Shown piece after piece: positions 18,187-28,426 of a DNA stretch of 64,000 nucleotides. A program made the translations under genes and the position numbers. This DNA comes from Geodermatophilus sp. YIM 151500 (GTDB lineage Bacteria; Actinomycetota; Actinomycetes; Mycobacteriales; Geodermatophilaceae). The notes under the pieces are model-generated. The model had not been told where the DNA came from and did no database searches. It saw nothing but the letters and a program-made list of their open reading frames with translations. Each line of letters starts with the position of its first letter. Positions within the stretch are counted from its first letter, which is position 1. The stretch lies in contig NZ_JAOVZT010000003.1 in the NCBI RefSeq assembly GCF_025716945.1, positions 211,898 through 275,897 on the forward strand, given 5' to 3'.

Positions 18187-18558
18187 TGCCCTCACCTCTC
18201 TGGGTGGTGGTCGGACCAGCGTGGAGCGCCGACCGGTCCCCGTGCCGCCGGCACTTCGGGCTGGCACCGGCAGCTGTCGGTCAACGGGGTGAGCAGGACA
18301 CTGCGCCGACACGACGGGGGCGCCGTCGCATCGGGGACCCCAGGGTGTCGGAGCCGCCCGATACCGTCCAGGGACCTTCTGCTCCTGAGGTGCCTGGACG
18401 TCCTCGACACCGACGCGGACGCTGTCCTGGCGGGATCCGTGGGCGTGTGCCGCACCGGGTGCCGTTCGGTCCGGGGCGGTCGCAGGTCCTGGACGGGTGT
18501 GGGCACCTCGGCGCTCTGCCGGCGGGCCCGTGGCTCGGTTCCGGCTAGCCTGCGGCCC
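18187..18558. other. Divergent intergenic stretch without a gene
   Basis: These 372 bp lie between the divergent lipoprotein and VOC genes. No protein-like frame or strong hairpin was found. A TAGCCT -10 element for the VOC gene is at 18546-18551. Confidence 0.5.
18546..18551 (+). promoter_or_regulatory. -10 element (TAGCCT), probable leaderless promoter
   Basis: TAGCCT fits the actinobacterial TANNNT -10 pattern and ends seven bases before the ATG of the VOC gene. This would put transcription start at or next to the start codon. No Shine-Dalgarno sequence precedes that ATG, consistent with leaderless translation. Confidence 0.45.
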
Positions 18559-18954
18559 ATGCCGGAGCGGGTGACCCCCTTCCTGATGTTCACGGGTGAC
18601 GCGGAGCGCGCCATGGAGCTGTACACGTCGCTGTTCGACGACGCGCGCATCCTGAGCGTCACCCGTTGGGGAGCGGAGGGGCAGGGGGTGGAGGGGACGG
18701 TGGAGAAGGCCTCCTTCTCCATCTCCGGTCAGGTGTTCCGCTGCTTCGACAGCCCTCCGGTCCACGCCTTCACCTTCACGCCGTCGTTCTCGATCTTCGT
18801 CGACGTCGCCTCGGCCGAGGAGCTCGACCGGCTCTTCGCGGGCCTGTCCGACGGCGGCGCCGTCCTGATGCCGCTGGACGACTACGGCTTCAGCCGCCGC
18901 TTCGGCTGGGTGAACGACCGCTTCGGCGTCTCCTGGCAGCTCAACCTCCCGTAG
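18559..18954 (+). CDS. VOC-superfamily (PhnB-like) protein
   Basis: The 131-residue protein MPERVTPFLMFTGDAERAME... matches the PhnB/'3-demethylubiquinone-9 3-methyltransferase' branch of the vicinal-oxygen-chelate superfamily: paired beta-alpha-beta-beta-beta modules, FSIFVDVASAEELDRLF in the second module and the terminal DRFGVSWQLN motif. These proteins are metal-binding or degenerate dioxygenase/glyoxalase relatives; no specific reaction can be assigned. There is no Shine-Dalgarno sequence, and the -10 element lies directly upstream. Confidence 0.85.
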   Translation: MPERVTPFLMFTGDAERAMELYTSLFDDARILSVTRWGAEGQGVEGTVEKASFSISGQVFRCFDSPPVHAFTFTPSFSIFVDVASAEELDRLFAGLSDGGAVLMPLDDYGFSRRFGWVNDRFGVSWQLNLP

Positions 18955-19059
18955 CCGCGACCGGGCGTCCCGAGTCGCGCCCGCTCGTCGGCCGGTCACC
19001 GCCGCCGCGTACGGGCTCCGAGAACTCCCCGTGCACGCGTCGAGCGGTCCCTCCGACGG

Positions 19060-21240
19060 TCAGGAGGCCGGAGCGTCCCCGCGCCCGGGCGACGCCCGCA
19101 GCGCATCGGTCAGCACCCCGACGAGCGTCTCGAACTGCACGTCGGCCGATGACCGGGCCTCGCCCTCCGACCCGTCCAGCGCCCGGGCGGCGAGCCCCGC
19201 CTTGCTGTCGATCAGCTCGGCGATCCGGGCGTCGATGGTCTGGGCGGCGATGATGCGCCACGCGGTGACCGGCTCGGTCTGACCGATGCGGTGGCTGCGG
19301 TCGATCGCCTGGGTCTGCTCCGCGTCGGTCCAGGAGAGCTCGGCGAGGACGATGTTCGAGGCGACCTGCAGGTTCAGGCCCACGCCGGCCGCGGTCAGGG
19401 AGCAGACCGCGACCGAGACGCCGGGGTCGGTCACGAAGGCGTCGATGTTCGCCTGCCGCGCCGCGGGCGTCTGGTCGCCGCGGATCGACGAGAAGCGCAC
19501 CCCCTGCCGGGCGAAGGTGTCCTCGGCGGCGTCCATGACGTCGACGTGCTTGGCGAAGAAGACCACCTTGCCGGCGCTGCGGGCCAGCTGCGCCGCGTAG
19601 TCCGCGGCCAGCCCGGCCTTCGCCCGGCCGAGGCGTCTCATCATGGTGAACACGTTCTCGCCGGACTCCCGGCTCATCGCGTCCTTCAGCTCCGATCGGG
19701 CCACCCGGCGGACGAGCTCCATGTCGATGCCGCTGTCGAGGCCGCGGTCGCTGCGGCCGTCGATGCCCTCGGTGGTGGCGGAGCGGCTGGCGAGCCCGGT
19801 CTCGTACCGCGCGACCATCCGGTCGGCCAGGTCCCGCTCGGCCGCTCGGATCGACCGGCCGACCGGTCCGTCCAGTTCGACGGGTAGGTCGGCGATGCGG
19901 CGGGCGGGGATGTCGGCGGCCACGTCGACCTTGCGACGGCGGACGATGCCGAGGTCGACCACGCTCTGGCGCGCCGCGGCAGGGAAGCCCCGGTCGGCGG
20001 GCGTCAGGCCGGTTCCCTCGAGCGCGTCCATCAGCTCGTCGAGCGGTGCGCTGTCGTCGATCCAGCCGAGGAACCGCCAGATCGCCCGGAAGTCCTCGAT
20101 GTCGTTGATGAGCGGGGTGCCGGTGAGCGCCATCAGGAGCGGCCGCCCGATGCGGGACCGCAGGCGGTCGGAGAGCTCCAGCACGTGCTGGGAGCGCTGG
20201 GACGCCCGGTTCTTGATGAAGTGCGCCTCGTCGACCACCATGCCGCGGAAGCCGAAGTCGCCGAGCCAGCCCACGTGGCGGTCGAGCACCTCGTAGTTGA
20301 GGACGACGACGTCGGCGAAGCCGTCGACCGTCTCGCCGTCCCCCTGCACCACGGTGGCCGAGCGGTGGGGGGTCCAGCGGGCCGCCTCACGGGCCCAGTT
20401 CGTCTTGACGACGTTCGGCACGACGACGAGCAGCGGATAGGCGTCCGCAGCCTCCGCGGCGAGCAGGGCCTGGGCGGTCTTGCCCAGGCCCGGCTCGTCG
20501 GCGAGCAGGAAGGTCCGGTGACCGCCGGCGGCCGCGGCGACCACCTGCCCCTGGTGCGGCATGAGCTCCCGGCCCGCTGGGGTGAACCGAGCCGTCGGCA
20601 CGGGGAGCGCCATGCACGCCGGGGCTCCCCCGCCGGCGCGCTCGAACGAGCCGAACAGCGGACCCAGCAGTTCCCAGCCGGCCAGGCGGCGCGGACGGGC
20701 GGTGCGCGGCGCGACGGCGGAGAAGTCGGGGGCGAGGAAGGGGTTGGCCAGCTGCCGGGAGACCACCGACTGGGGCACCACCTGCCGCTTCGTGCTCACC
20801 GGTGCGGTCGCCGTCTCGGCCGGCGCGGTCTCCTCCGGCGCCGGCTCGATGCCGACGCTCAGCAGCATGTCCCGCTTGAGCGTCCGCGCCGCGGCGGAGA
20901 CGTCGGCGTCCTCGGCGAGCAACGCCATCAGCCCGGCGTCCCGGACGGCGGTGGTCCCGAGGACGACCGCGATGCCGTCCAGGCGCTTGAGCTGCTCGGC
21001 CCGGCGAGCATCGCTCGCGCCCGCGGCCTGGATGCGGGCGCGCTCGTCGCGCAGCAGCAGGGCGACGGCCTGGAACTTCGTGCGCACGGCAGGCGTCACG
21101 GGGCCGCGCTGGACGGCCGCCTCGACCTCGCGGACGGTCCGAGCGAGCACCGAGACGACGTCGTCGCGGTGGCGCGCCCGTCGCTGCGTCCGCGGGGCGG
21201 TACGGCGAGCGCGCATCTGGCGCTGGCCTGGTCGAACCAC
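19060..21240 (-). CDS. SNF2-family DEAD/DEAH-box helicase
   Basis: The 726-residue protein has a 200-residue N-terminal helical region, then a SNF2 ATPase core: motif [12 protein letters not shown], motif [12 protein letters not shown], motif III ALTGTPL, and in the second lobe [19 protein letters not shown] (motif V) and [10 protein letters not shown] (motif VI). It should be an ATP-driven double-strand DNA translocase; the arrangement resembles SMARCAL1-like single-protein SNF2 enzymes. No nuclease or methylase partner is adjacent, so nothing ties it to a known defence system. GTG at 21240 is preferred because AGGAGGAG precedes it closely; a longer frame exists upstream without a ribosome site. 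Confidence 0.88.
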   Translation of the reverse strand: MVRPGQRQMRARRTAPRTQRRARHRDDVVSVLARTVREVEAAVQRGPVTPAVRTKFQAVALLLRDERARIQAAGASDARRAEQLKRLDGIAVVLGTTAVRDAGLMALLAEDADVSAAARTLKRDMLLSVGIEPAPEETAPAETATAPVSTKRQVVPQSVVSRQLANPFLAPDFSAVAPRTARPRRLAGWELLGPLFGSFERAGGGAPACMALPVPTARFTPAGRELMPHQGQVVAAAAGGHRTFLLADEPGLGKTAQALLAAEAADAYPLLVVVPNVVKTNWAREAARWTPHRSATVVQGDGETVDGFADVVVLNYEVLDRHVGWLGDFGFRGMVVDEAHFIKNRASQRSQHVLELSDRLRSRIGRPLLMALTGTPLINDIEDFRAIWRFLGWIDDSAPLDELMDALEGTGLTPADRGFPAAARQSVVDLGIVRRRKVDVAADIPARRIADLPVELDGPVGRSIRAAERDLADRMVARYETGLASRSATTEGIDGRSDRGLDSGIDMELVRRVARSELKDAMSRESGENVFTMMRRLGRAKAGLAADYAAQLARSAGKVVFFAKHVDVMDAAEDTFARQGVRFSSIRGDQTPAARQANIDAFVTDPGVSVAVCSLTAAGVGLNLQVASNIVLAELSWTDAEQTQAIDRSHRIGQTEPVTAWRIIAAQTIDARIAELIDSKAGLAARALDGSEGEARSSADVQFETLVGVLTDALRASPGRGDAPAS

Positions 21241-21689
21241 GTACTCCTCCTCTGGGATGCCGGGCACGGGGCCGCGGCAGCATGCGGCACGGGCCGGCGG
21301 TCGGGACGAGAAGCGTCCCGGGACGAACCTGGTGCCGCGGGACGCAGCCGCCGCCGTGCAGATCGGCCGGACCCGACCGCGGGCCTCACCGAGTCCCCTC
21401 CGGATGCCGGGCGCTGGCCGGGCACCACACGGGCGCCGTCGTCGCCGGACGACCGGTTGCCTCTCGCGGTCGGCGTCTGGTCACGTCAACCGAGTGCGTC
21501 GGCTCAGGATTCCCGGCCCCCCGATCCCGGGCTCGGTGATGGTAGCCGTGGACGTGGACCCGATCCCCACCGACACCGGTCGGCACGCAGGATGCGGCCT
21601 GGGTCACGCGCGCGGAGCACGCGGACCCGACCGCCCGGCCGCTCGGAGGGGTGAGCGCGGGACACCGGCCACCGCACGCGTGCGGGCAC

Positions 21690-21695
21690 TAGCGT
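21690..21695 (+). promoter_or_regulatory. -10 element (TAGCGT) before the HD-GYP/LuxR gene
   Basis: TAGCGT ends eight bases before the ATG at 21704. As with the VOC gene, this spacing implies a leaderless or nearly leaderless transcript. No Shine-Dalgarno sequence is seen. Confidence 0.45.
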
Positions 21696-21703
21696 GGGCC
21701 GCC

Positions 21704-23287
21704 ATGGCGGACGCCCGCTCCGCCGCGCCCCACAGCATCCGGTTGTCCGAGCTCATGGCCGCGTGGTCGGTGGCCATCGACGTCGGCATGGTCATGCCGA
21801 TGGACTCCGGTCTGCGCGTCTGCTCCCGGGCGGTGCGCCTGGCACAGCAGATGGACCTCGACGTCGCCCAGCAGCGTCGCGTCTACTACCTGGCGCTGCT
21901 GCGCCACATCGGCTGCACGGCGGAGAACTCAGCCCTGGCCGAGCTCCTCGGTGACGAACGGGCCTTCCGGGCCGGCATCGGCACCCGGGACATCTCCGAC
22001 GGCCGGGCCCTGTTGCCCTACGTCGTCCAGCTCACCGTCGGCTCGCGTCCACTGGCACGGCGGCCGGGCGCACTCGTCCGGCTGCTCGCCCACCTGGGCG
22101 TGATGCAGCGGGCCGGGGCCGCGGTGTGCGAGGTCGCACGGATGCTGCTCGACCGGCTCGGCCTCGACGACGAGCTCCGCGGACAGCTGCGCGAGGACGT
22201 GATCAGGGTGTACGAGCGCCCCGACGGGAGAGGCTTCCCGAGGGGGCTCGGCGCCGGGGAGCTCTCGCTGCCGGCGCAGCTGGTCCAGTTGGCGGAGGCG
22301 GCCTCGATGCATCTGCGGCTGGTCGGCGTCGAAGGCGCCCGGGCGATGGTCCGTGCTCGGCGGGGCCGGGCCTTCCTGCCCGAGGTGGCCGACGCCTTCC
22401 TGTGCGATGCCGGGCGGCTGACGACCGACGCGGACGATCCATGGGACGAGGTGCTGGCCATGGAGCCCGGCGGCACACCCGTCCTGGGGCCGGAGGGCAT
22501 CGACGCCGTCCTCACGGCCGTCGCCGACTTCACCGATCTGAAGTCGCCGTACACGGCCGGACACTCGCGTGCCGTGGCGGCCCTGGCCGGGGACGCCGCG
22601 ACGTGTTGCCGGCTGCCCGGCGACGATGCCACTGCGCTGCGGAGAGCCGGGTGGATCCACGACGTCGGGCGCCTCTCGGTGTCGATCCCGGTCTGGCACA
22701 AGCCCGGCCCGCTGGACCACGACGAGCGAGAGCAGATCCGGCTGCACCCCTACCTCACCGAGCGCATCTTCGCGCGCTCGGCGCCGCTCCGGCCGCTGGC
22801 GACGCTCGCCGCCCAGCACCACGAACGGGTCGACGGCAGCGGCTACTTCCGGGCGCAGCGCGGCGCGGACCTCAGCCTGCCCGCGCGGATCCTCGCTGCG
22901 GCCGACGTGTACGCCGCGCTCGTCCGCGACCGCGCGCACCGCCCCGCCCTGGACGCCGCCACGGCGGCGAGGACCCTGCGGGCCGAGGCCCGGGCAGGGC
23001 GTCTGGACGCCGACGCCGTCGACGCGGTGCTGGCGGCGGCCGGCCATCCCGCCCGACGTCGACCCGCCCTCGTCGGCGGGCTCACGGCACGGGAGGTCGA
23101 GGTGCTGCGCCTGCTGGCCGGGGGTGCCTCCAACGCGGAGATCGCCGCCGTGCTCGTCGTCTCGCGCAAGACGGTGGAGCACCACGTCGAGGCCGTCTAC
23201 GCCAAGCTCGACGTCCACTCCCGGTCGGCCGCGACGCTGCGGGCCATGCAGCACGGGCTCCTCCAGGCGGCGGCCCCGGGAACATAG
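21704..23287 (+). CDS. Tandem HD-GYP-like protein with C-terminal LuxR helix-turn-helix
   Basis: The 527-residue protein appears to hold two HD-GYP-type units and a DNA-binding end. Unit one (about residues 15-215) keeps the overall pattern ([32 protein letters not shown]) but has lost the HD pair. Unit two (about 265-430) keeps [21 protein letters not shown] and [11 protein letters not shown]; its signature reads GYF rather than GYP. A LuxR-type motif follows ([20 protein letters not shown] to [12 protein letters not shown]). HD-GYP domains cleave cyclic di-GMP; with the altered motif this copy may only bind or respond to it. It probably regulates nearby or stress genes. Confidence 0.8.
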   Translation: MADARSAAPHSIRLSELMAAWSVAIDVGMVMPMDSGLRVCSRAVRLAQQMDLDVAQQRRVYYLALLRHIGCTAENSALAELLGDERAFRAGIGTRDISDGRALLPYVVQLTVGSRPLARRPGALVRLLAHLGVMQRAGAAVCEVARMLLDRLGLDDELRGQLREDVIRVYERPDGRGFPRGLGAGELSLPAQLVQLAEAASMHLRLVGVEGARAMVRARRGRAFLPEVADAFLCDAGRLTTDADDPWDEVLAMEPGGTPVLGPEGIDAVLTAVADFTDLKSPYTAGHSRAVAALAGDAATCCRLPGDDATALRRAGWIHDVGRLSVSIPVWHKPGPLDHDEREQIRLHPYLTERIFARSAPLRPLATLAAQHHERVDGSGYFRAQRGADLSLPARILAAADVYAALVRDRAHRPALDAATAARTLRAEARAGRLDADAVDAVLAAAGHPARRRPALVGGLTAREVEVLRLLAGGASNAEIAAVLVVSRKTVEHHVEAVYAKLDVHSRSAATLRAMQHGLLQAAAPGT

Positions 23288-23361
23288 GGAAACCACCCCA
23301 TGTGCCTTCCTCCCGGTCACCCCAGGCTCGTGCCGTCCCGGACCGCACCGAGGAGGACCTC

Positions 23362-23793
23362 ATGACCGACGCCCGCGCCCTCGCCGAGCGACTCTTCGAG
23401 ATCATCGACGGCCACCGCTGGGCCGACGTCGACACCGTGCTGCACGGCGACGCCGTGCTGAGCTCCCCGTTCGGGCACCGGCTCACGGTGCCGGCCTGGC
23501 TGGAGGTCAACCGGTCCTTCGCGGTCGCCTGCCCCGACGGCCACCACACCATCACGGACGTCGTCGACGCCGGCGACCGCTTCGCCGTCGAAGGGATGTG
23601 GACGGGCACCCACACCGGGCCGATGACGGGTCCGGCCGGGAGCATCGCGCCCACCGGCCGGTCGGTGGTGCTCCCGTTCTGCGGCGTCGCGGCCCGCCGC
23701 GACCAGCGGATCGCGTCGGTGACCGTCTACCTCGACCAGACGGCGATGCTCACCCAGCTCGGCCTCGTCGCCGAACCGGCCACGGCGCGTTGA
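23362..23793 (+). CDS. SnoaL-like nuclear transport factor 2-fold protein
   Basis: The 143-residue protein starts MTDARALAERLFEIIDGHRW and has the NTF2/SnoaL cone fold pattern: N-terminal helices, HHTITDVVDAGDRFAVEGMWTGTHTGPM and a final strand with YLDQTAMLTQLG. SnoaL-like proteins include polyketide cyclases and many small isomerases or ligand binders; no substrate can be named. ATG at 23362 follows AGGAGG. It lies 74 bp after the HD-GYP/LuxR gene, probably in the same transcript. Confidence 0.85.
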   Translation: MTDARALAERLFEIIDGHRWADVDTVLHGDAVLSSPFGHRLTVPAWLEVNRSFAVACPDGHHTITDVVDAGDRFAVEGMWTGTHTGPMTGPAGSIAPTGRSVVLPFCGVAARRDQRIASVTVYLDQTAMLTQLGLVAEPATAR

Positions 23794-23846
23794 CCGCGCA
23801 CCGTCCTGCGACCCGACCGCGCACCGCCTGCGACCAGGAGTTCCCG

Positions 23847-24275
23847 ATGACGCACCAGCAGCTCGTCGACCGCCACTACACCGAGATCGACACCGCCGAC
23901 TTCTCCGACGCCGAGGAGCTGTTCAGCCTCGACGTCGTGACATGGCTTCCCGACGCCGGTCCGTTCACCGGTATCGAGCCGTTCGTCGAGTACGGCCGGG
24001 CGTTCCTCCGGGCGTTCCCGGACGGCCGGATCCACCGCGACCACTACCTCGAGTCCGGCGACCGCGTCGTCGTCGAAGGGCGCTTCACCGGCACCAACAC
24101 CGGGCCGCTCCGCACACCGGCCGGCGAGCTGGCGCCCACCGGCCGGGCGATGACCCTGCCGTTCGCCGACGTCTTCCGCGTCGTCGAGGGCAAGATCGCC
24201 GAGCACCGCGTCTACTACGACAGCCTCGACCTGCTGACCCAGCTCGGTCTGGCGCCCGCGCCGGCGTCGCCGTGA
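23847..24275 (+). CDS. SnoaL-like ester cyclase family protein (second copy)
   Basis: The 142-residue protein is a paralogue of the preceding one: both contain a (VE)G-(MR)-(WF)-TGT(HN)TGP stretch, APTGR and end with LTQLGL. It has the SnoaL-like fold and unknown substrate. ATG at 23847 follows CAGGAG. The pair probably arose by tandem duplication and is co-transcribed with the upstream regulator. Confidence 0.85.
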   Translation: MTHQQLVDRHYTEIDTADFSDAEELFSLDVVTWLPDAGPFTGIEPFVEYGRAFLRAFPDGRIHRDHYLESGDRVVVEGRFTGTNTGPLRTPAGELAPTGRAMTLPFADVFRVVEGKIAEHRVYYDSLDLLTQLGLAPAPASP

Positions 24276-24308
24276 TCCCCGCGCGGGCGCGGACAGGGCG
24301 GTCGGGAG

Positions 24309-25886
24309 TCAGGGACGCACCAGGTTGCGCGGTCGCCGACGCCGGGCGAAGAACCGCTCGACCCGGCGCCACCGATTCGGTGTCTTCTCCGGGTCCATCA
24401 CCTCGGACTCGACCAGCGCCCGGTCGACCGGGCCGACCTCGGACGGCTCGAACGGGACCAGCGAGCGGCCGCTGGGCCGGCGCAGCCGCTCGATGCCCCG
24501 CACGAGCGAACCGGTGTCGGCGATCGCGGCGGCGACGTCGTCCGGCGTGCAGCCGAGGTGCTCGGCGAGCAGCCCGTCACGGAAGCCGACGATGGTCGCG
24601 GCGAGCCGGTCGGCTCCCGGCCGTCCCTCGACCGCCTCGATCGCCAGGTCGCACTCGGTGTCCAGGCCCATCGATCGGTTGTTCAGGTTGCTCGAACCGA
24701 GACGCAGCAGGCGGTCGTCGACCACGGTCAGCTTGGCGTGCACGTAGATGTGCCCGCGCCGCTCCGTGACCGGCGTGTAGAGCCGGAACCGGTCGTGCAC
24801 GTCGGCCTCGCGGACGATCTCGAGCACCCGGGCGCGCGCGGTGCCCATCGCCTTCTCCGACAGCCAGCCGTCGGCGGTCCACGGGTTGAGCACGACGACG
24901 TCGGGGCCGTCGGGCTCGCGCAGCCGCTCGGCGATCGCCTCGGCGATCCGGCGGCTGGCGAAGTACTGGCTCTCCACGTAGAGCGAGCGGCGGGCCGCGG
25001 CGATCGCGGCCAGCCACAGCAGCTCGACCTCGTGCACGAGGGTCGCGCCGCCGTGCTCGGGGCGGGTGCGGGAGATGGCGACGTCGACGTCGGTGAGCAG
25101 GGGCTCGACGTCCTCGGGCCAGCACTGCCGCTCCTCGAGGAGCGGCTCGAGCCTCTCCCCGGTGCCGCTCTCCCACCGCTCACGCGCGAGCTCGGCGACC
25201 GCACGAGCGGCGGGCCCGGTCATGATGCTGGTCGCGTCGTGCCACGGCCCGGTCGGCCGACCTCGGCCGCGTCCGGCTCCCGGACGACGTCGGTGCGGAT
25301 TGCCGTCGGCGTGGTCGGAGGTGTCCCAGCGGTCGGTGGTGACGTCGATACCGCCGGCGAAGGCCAGGCAGTCGTCGATGACCACGATCTTCTGGTGGTG
25401 CGCGCCGCCGACGGGGTGGTGGGTGTCGACGGTGAAGGTGAGCCGGTCGGGAGTGCGCCGGTCGAGCAGCACGATCGGCTTCAGCCCGCGGCCGAGGGCG
25501 CGCAGCATGCCGAGGTCCCACTGCAGGACGCCGATCTCCAGCCGCGCGTTGCTCTTCACCGCCCGCTCGAGCACGGCGCCGAGCCGGTCGTCCCTCGCCC
25601 GGCCGCCGGCGAGCGGGTCGAGCCGGATCCGCGGATCGAAGTCCCAGCCGATGAACAGCACCCGCCGCTCGGCGCACAGCACGGCCCGCTTCAGGGTGGC
25701 GAAGTAGCCCGCCGCGTCGACGAAGATCGCGAAGCGGGTGGCCCGCTCGATCCGCCAGCAGGTCTCGCCGGGGATCAGCAGCGGCGCACCCTGCTCCGGC
25801 CGGCCGTCGTCGCGGGCACCGCGCGACGCGGGATTCCCGACACCGGGATCGGTATCGGGCTCGGTGGTCGCCTCGCCGCCGTCCAT
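24309..25886 (-). CDS. Phospholipase D-family / cardiolipin synthase-like protein
   Basis: The 525-residue protein contains two HKD motifs, HHQKIVVIDD in the first half and HAKLTVVDD in the second, each with HxK and a downstream Asp, followed by GSSNLNNRSMGLDTECDLA. This is the two-lobed PLD superfamily as in cardiolipin synthases and bacterial PLDs, acting by a phosphohistidine intermediate on phosphodiesters. There is no transmembrane segment at the N-terminus, unlike typical Cls, so it may be a soluble or peripheral phosphatidyltransferase. An insert rich in Arg and Gly after the first HKD motif is unusual. The start is uncertain; GTG at 25889 is an alternative. Confidence 0.85.
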   Translation of the reverse strand: MDGGEATTEPDTDPGVGNPASRGARDDGRPEQGAPLLIPGETCWRIERATRFAIFVDAAGYFATLKRAVLCAERRVLFIGWDFDPRIRLDPLAGGRARDDRLGAVLERAVKSNARLEIGVLQWDLGMLRALGRGLKPIVLLDRRTPDRLTFTVDTHHPVGGAHHQKIVVIDDCLAFAGGIDVTTDRWDTSDHADGNPHRRRPGAGRGRGRPTGPWHDATSIMTGPAARAVAELARERWESGTGERLEPLLEERQCWPEDVEPLLTDVDVAISRTRPEHGGATLVHEVELLWLAAIAAARRSLYVESQYFASRRIAEAIAERLREPDGPDVVVLNPWTADGWLSEKAMGTARARVLEIVREADVHDRFRLYTPVTERRGHIYVHAKLTVVDDRLLRLGSSNLNNRSMGLDTECDLAIEAVEGRPGADRLAATIVGFRDGLLAEHLGCTPDDVAAAIADTGSLVRGIERLRRPSGRSLVPFEPSEVGPVDRALVESEVMDPEKTPNRWRRVERFFARRRRPRNLVRP

Positions 25887-26071
25887 CACATGCGGAGTGT
25901 GCCCGTCGTCACGGATGCGGCCAACGCCCGACTCGCCGGGACCGGGCGATGGCGCCGGCGCGTCCGGTCGCCCCCGGGGCCGCTGAGCTCAGCATGGGTT
26001 GCCGGGGCGCGTCCGGCAGTACCGTGTCCCCTCTGCCCCCTCCCTGGTCCAGGGCGGCTCTCAGTCTCGGG

Positions 26072-28387
26072 TCAGACGTCCGGCTGTCCGCCGACCACGC
26101 GTCGAACCGTCACCGAGACAGCGGCCACCGCCTCGCCGTCTACGCCGTCGGGAACGGTCAATGTGAATCTATGTGACCCAGCCGGCAGTCCGACCAGGAC
26201 GATGTCGTAGCCGACGTCCAACGGACCGTCCTCCTCCGAGCTCCAGGCCATGTCCTCGAAGGCTGTTGTCCCGAAGTTCGGCGAGAGCCCGATGCCCCTG
26301 AGTGTCAGCGGCTCGCCTTCCGTGATCGACGCGCCATCCGCCGGCTCGTGGATGTATGCACGCACTGGTTTGACCGGAAGCGGGAACGCAGCTGTCTCAG
26401 CAACAGCAGTCCGCACTCCCGAAGATGCGACGATCTGGAAGCGGCATCGTTCCCCGCCCGGTAGGAGATCGGCATTGACAACATGCCGACGCTCGGTGAG
26501 GTTTGCTGCCACCGCGCGCCAGGTCGCACCGTCGTCGTGGCTGAACCGCAGGATGGACAGCGCGTCACCCGGGGGTTCGTCGACGACCCACTGGACTTCG
26601 GCCAGCCGCGGATCCCGGCCCACGAACCTGGGCGCCTCGATGTCGACCCGCGGTGGCGCCTGTTCCAGGTGATGAGTGTGCATGGTCTGCCCCTCGCGCC
26701 TGAAGGCGATGGCCTCCGCAGCCGGATCCCAGGGCAGCCAGGTGTGGAAGTCAATGTCCGGGTCGTCGGCGGACTGATTCCATTCCAGTCGGCATCGACG
26801 GGATGCCAGGATCCGCCCATCCGGCCCGAGCAGGTCGCACCCGACCGCTGCGAGCGTTCCAGGCTCGACCGGTGGGCCGGGTCCGTACAGGTGGAAGCTG
26901 GGAAGCACCTCGATCGCACCGTTCCGGTGCATGCGGAAGTTCAGGCACAAGTACTCGCCGGGAACGTCGGCCAGTTCTGCCCGCGCCTCCCCTAGCCCTC
27001 CACCCCCGCCCGATCCCGCGACAGCGCCGATCTTGCTCATCATTCCCGCCCACGTGTAGGGGGAGGGCCACTGAGGACTGCAGTACGACATGACATCGAA
27101 CGTGGCCGACGGGGCGAGGGTGGTCGTGAATCGGGCACTGAACCCGACTTCACCGATGCTTCCCTGGGGAAACGCGTCGTATGTCGGGAAACTGCTGTCG
27201 ATCAATCCTTCCCCGGAGGCCCCGCAGGGTGCGTGCTTGCGATCCAGTGCATGGCCGAGTTCGTGGTAGATGGTGCTGATGTCCCTGTGACGAGCCGTGG
27301 CCAGGCCGGTGGCGCCACAGCCGACAACGGGGCCGACGGCCACCGTGTCGCTCACCATTCCCACATAGGTGTCCAGGGTCATGCTGGCGTTCCGCAAGAC
27401 TCTCAGCCTGTCCAGCAAGCCGTCCCATCCCGAGCTGCAGCCACCCGCCGCGGGGGCCCCTCCGGTCAGCGCCTGGTCGAACGTGATCACCGTGTACCCC
27501 GAGTAGTCGATCCCACTGATCGGCGCGAATCGACTGACGTCACCCAATGACTCCTCCATGGCGACATCGCTGGGCGCGGCCAGGTTCAGCGTTCCCGGAC
27601 CGGTCAGATGGACACCCACGAGATGCACTTTCAGGTGCGGAATCTGGCGGAATGAGAGGCCGAAGGTGCGCTCGTGCTCGTAGTGCCGCGGGTCAGCTGC
27701 GTCAGGGTCGAACGCTCGGATCGTGAGAGATGTCGAACCCTGGCACTGGCTCGGCGACAGCACGAAGTTGAGCGTGCCGTTCACGTCATGTCGGTTGATG
27801 CTCGTCTGGGGGATGGCCGGGATCGGCCCGTTGAGCGGCAGGAGTTTCACCGGCCCGGAGCCTACGACGAGTTCCCCGGATGCACGGGTAGGAGGCGCGG
27901 CAGGGCCCATGCGTTCGATGTAGGCCCGCACGATCGTTGATTTGCGCGCCACGAGCGGCAGCGAGTTGTCCGGCGCGAAACCGCTGCCCTGCCCGTTGAT
28001 GTTGCAGAACTGGATCCCCTGCGTCAGCTCGACGCCGACTATGGACAGTCGATCAAGAGTGGCTTCCACGGTCACGGTCTTGCTGTTCTGCCAGACCGGG
28101 TAGCCGGAGGAGCCCATTCGACGTGCGGTCACCCGAATCACATGAAAGCCGGGCGAGCTCGCCCGGACTATCGCCGTCCAACCAAGCCAGTCTGGGGCAG
28201 TCATCGTCGCCTGCATCAGCGAACCGCCGTTCACGCTGACCACGACAGCACTCGGCGGAAGGAGTGCGCCGTTGACGGTGTTCTCCCCAGGCTCGGCGGT
28301 CCCACTGACCTGGATCGCCGCCCCGACGACGGCTCGGCTCCCGGAGACGGGGGTGTTTATGTGCACCTCACCGGCGAGAATGGCCAT
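26072..28387 (-). CDS. Metzincin-type metalloprotease with beta-sandwich domains, unknown family
   Basis: The 771-residue protein carries HELGHALDRKH at about 375-385, the HExxHxxxxxH zinc site of metzincins, and a probable Met-turn (DVMSYC near 432). Upstream, IVGVELTQGIQFCN with LVARKSTIVRAYIERM (about 115-155) matches a beta-rich region seen in some large surface proteins. N- and C-terminal parts look like Ig-like or fibronectin-like sandwiches, with an approximate repeat of 'SHDDGATWRAVAANLT' type. There is no signal peptide at the chosen start, so export, if any, must be non-classical. The gene is third in a three-gene cassette of lower GC. Proteolytic activity is inferred from the zinc motif only. 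Confidence 0.75.
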   Translation of the reverse strand: MAILAGEVHINTPVSGSRAVVGAAIQVSGTAEPGENTVNGALLPPSAVVVSVNGGSLMQATMTAPDWLGWTAIVRASSPGFHVIRVTARRMGSSGYPVWQNSKTVTVEATLDRLSIVGVELTQGIQFCNINGQGSGFAPDNSLPLVARKSTIVRAYIERMGPAAPPTRASGELVVGSGPVKLLPLNGPIPAIPQTSINRHDVNGTLNFVLSPSQCQGSTSLTIRAFDPDAADPRHYEHERTFGLSFRQIPHLKVHLVGVHLTGPGTLNLAAPSDVAMEESLGDVSRFAPISGIDYSGYTVITFDQALTGGAPAAGGCSSGWDGLLDRLRVLRNASMTLDTYVGMVSDTVAVGPVVGCGATGLATARHRDISTIYHELGHALDRKHAPCGASGEGLIDSSFPTYDAFPQGSIGEVGFSARFTTTLAPSATFDVMSYCSPQWPSPYTWAGMMSKIGAVAGSGGGGGLGEARAELADVPGEYLCLNFRMHRNGAIEVLPSFHLYGPGPPVEPGTLAAVGCDLLGPDGRILASRRCRLEWNQSADDPDIDFHTWLPWDPAAEAIAFRREGQTMHTHHLEQAPPRVDIEAPRFVGRDPRLAEVQWVVDEPPGDALSILRFSHDDGATWRAVAANLTERRHVVNADLLPGGERCRFQIVASSGVRTAVAETAAFPLPVKPVRAYIHEPADGASITEGEPLTLRGIGLSPNFGTTAFEDMAWSSEEDGPLDVGYDIVLVGLPAGSHRFTLTVPDGVDGEAVAAVSVTVRRVVGGQPDV

Positions 28388-28426
28388 GAACTCGCCCTTC
28401 TGCCGTCAGCACCATGTTGAAGCCGG

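Noticed and set aside
19060-21240. SNF2 helicase as part of a DISARM or similar defence island
   Set aside because: No methyltransferase, PLD-helicase or DUF1998 partner next to it; the PLD-family gene at 24309-25886 is separated by unrelated genes and is cardiolipin-synthase-like.
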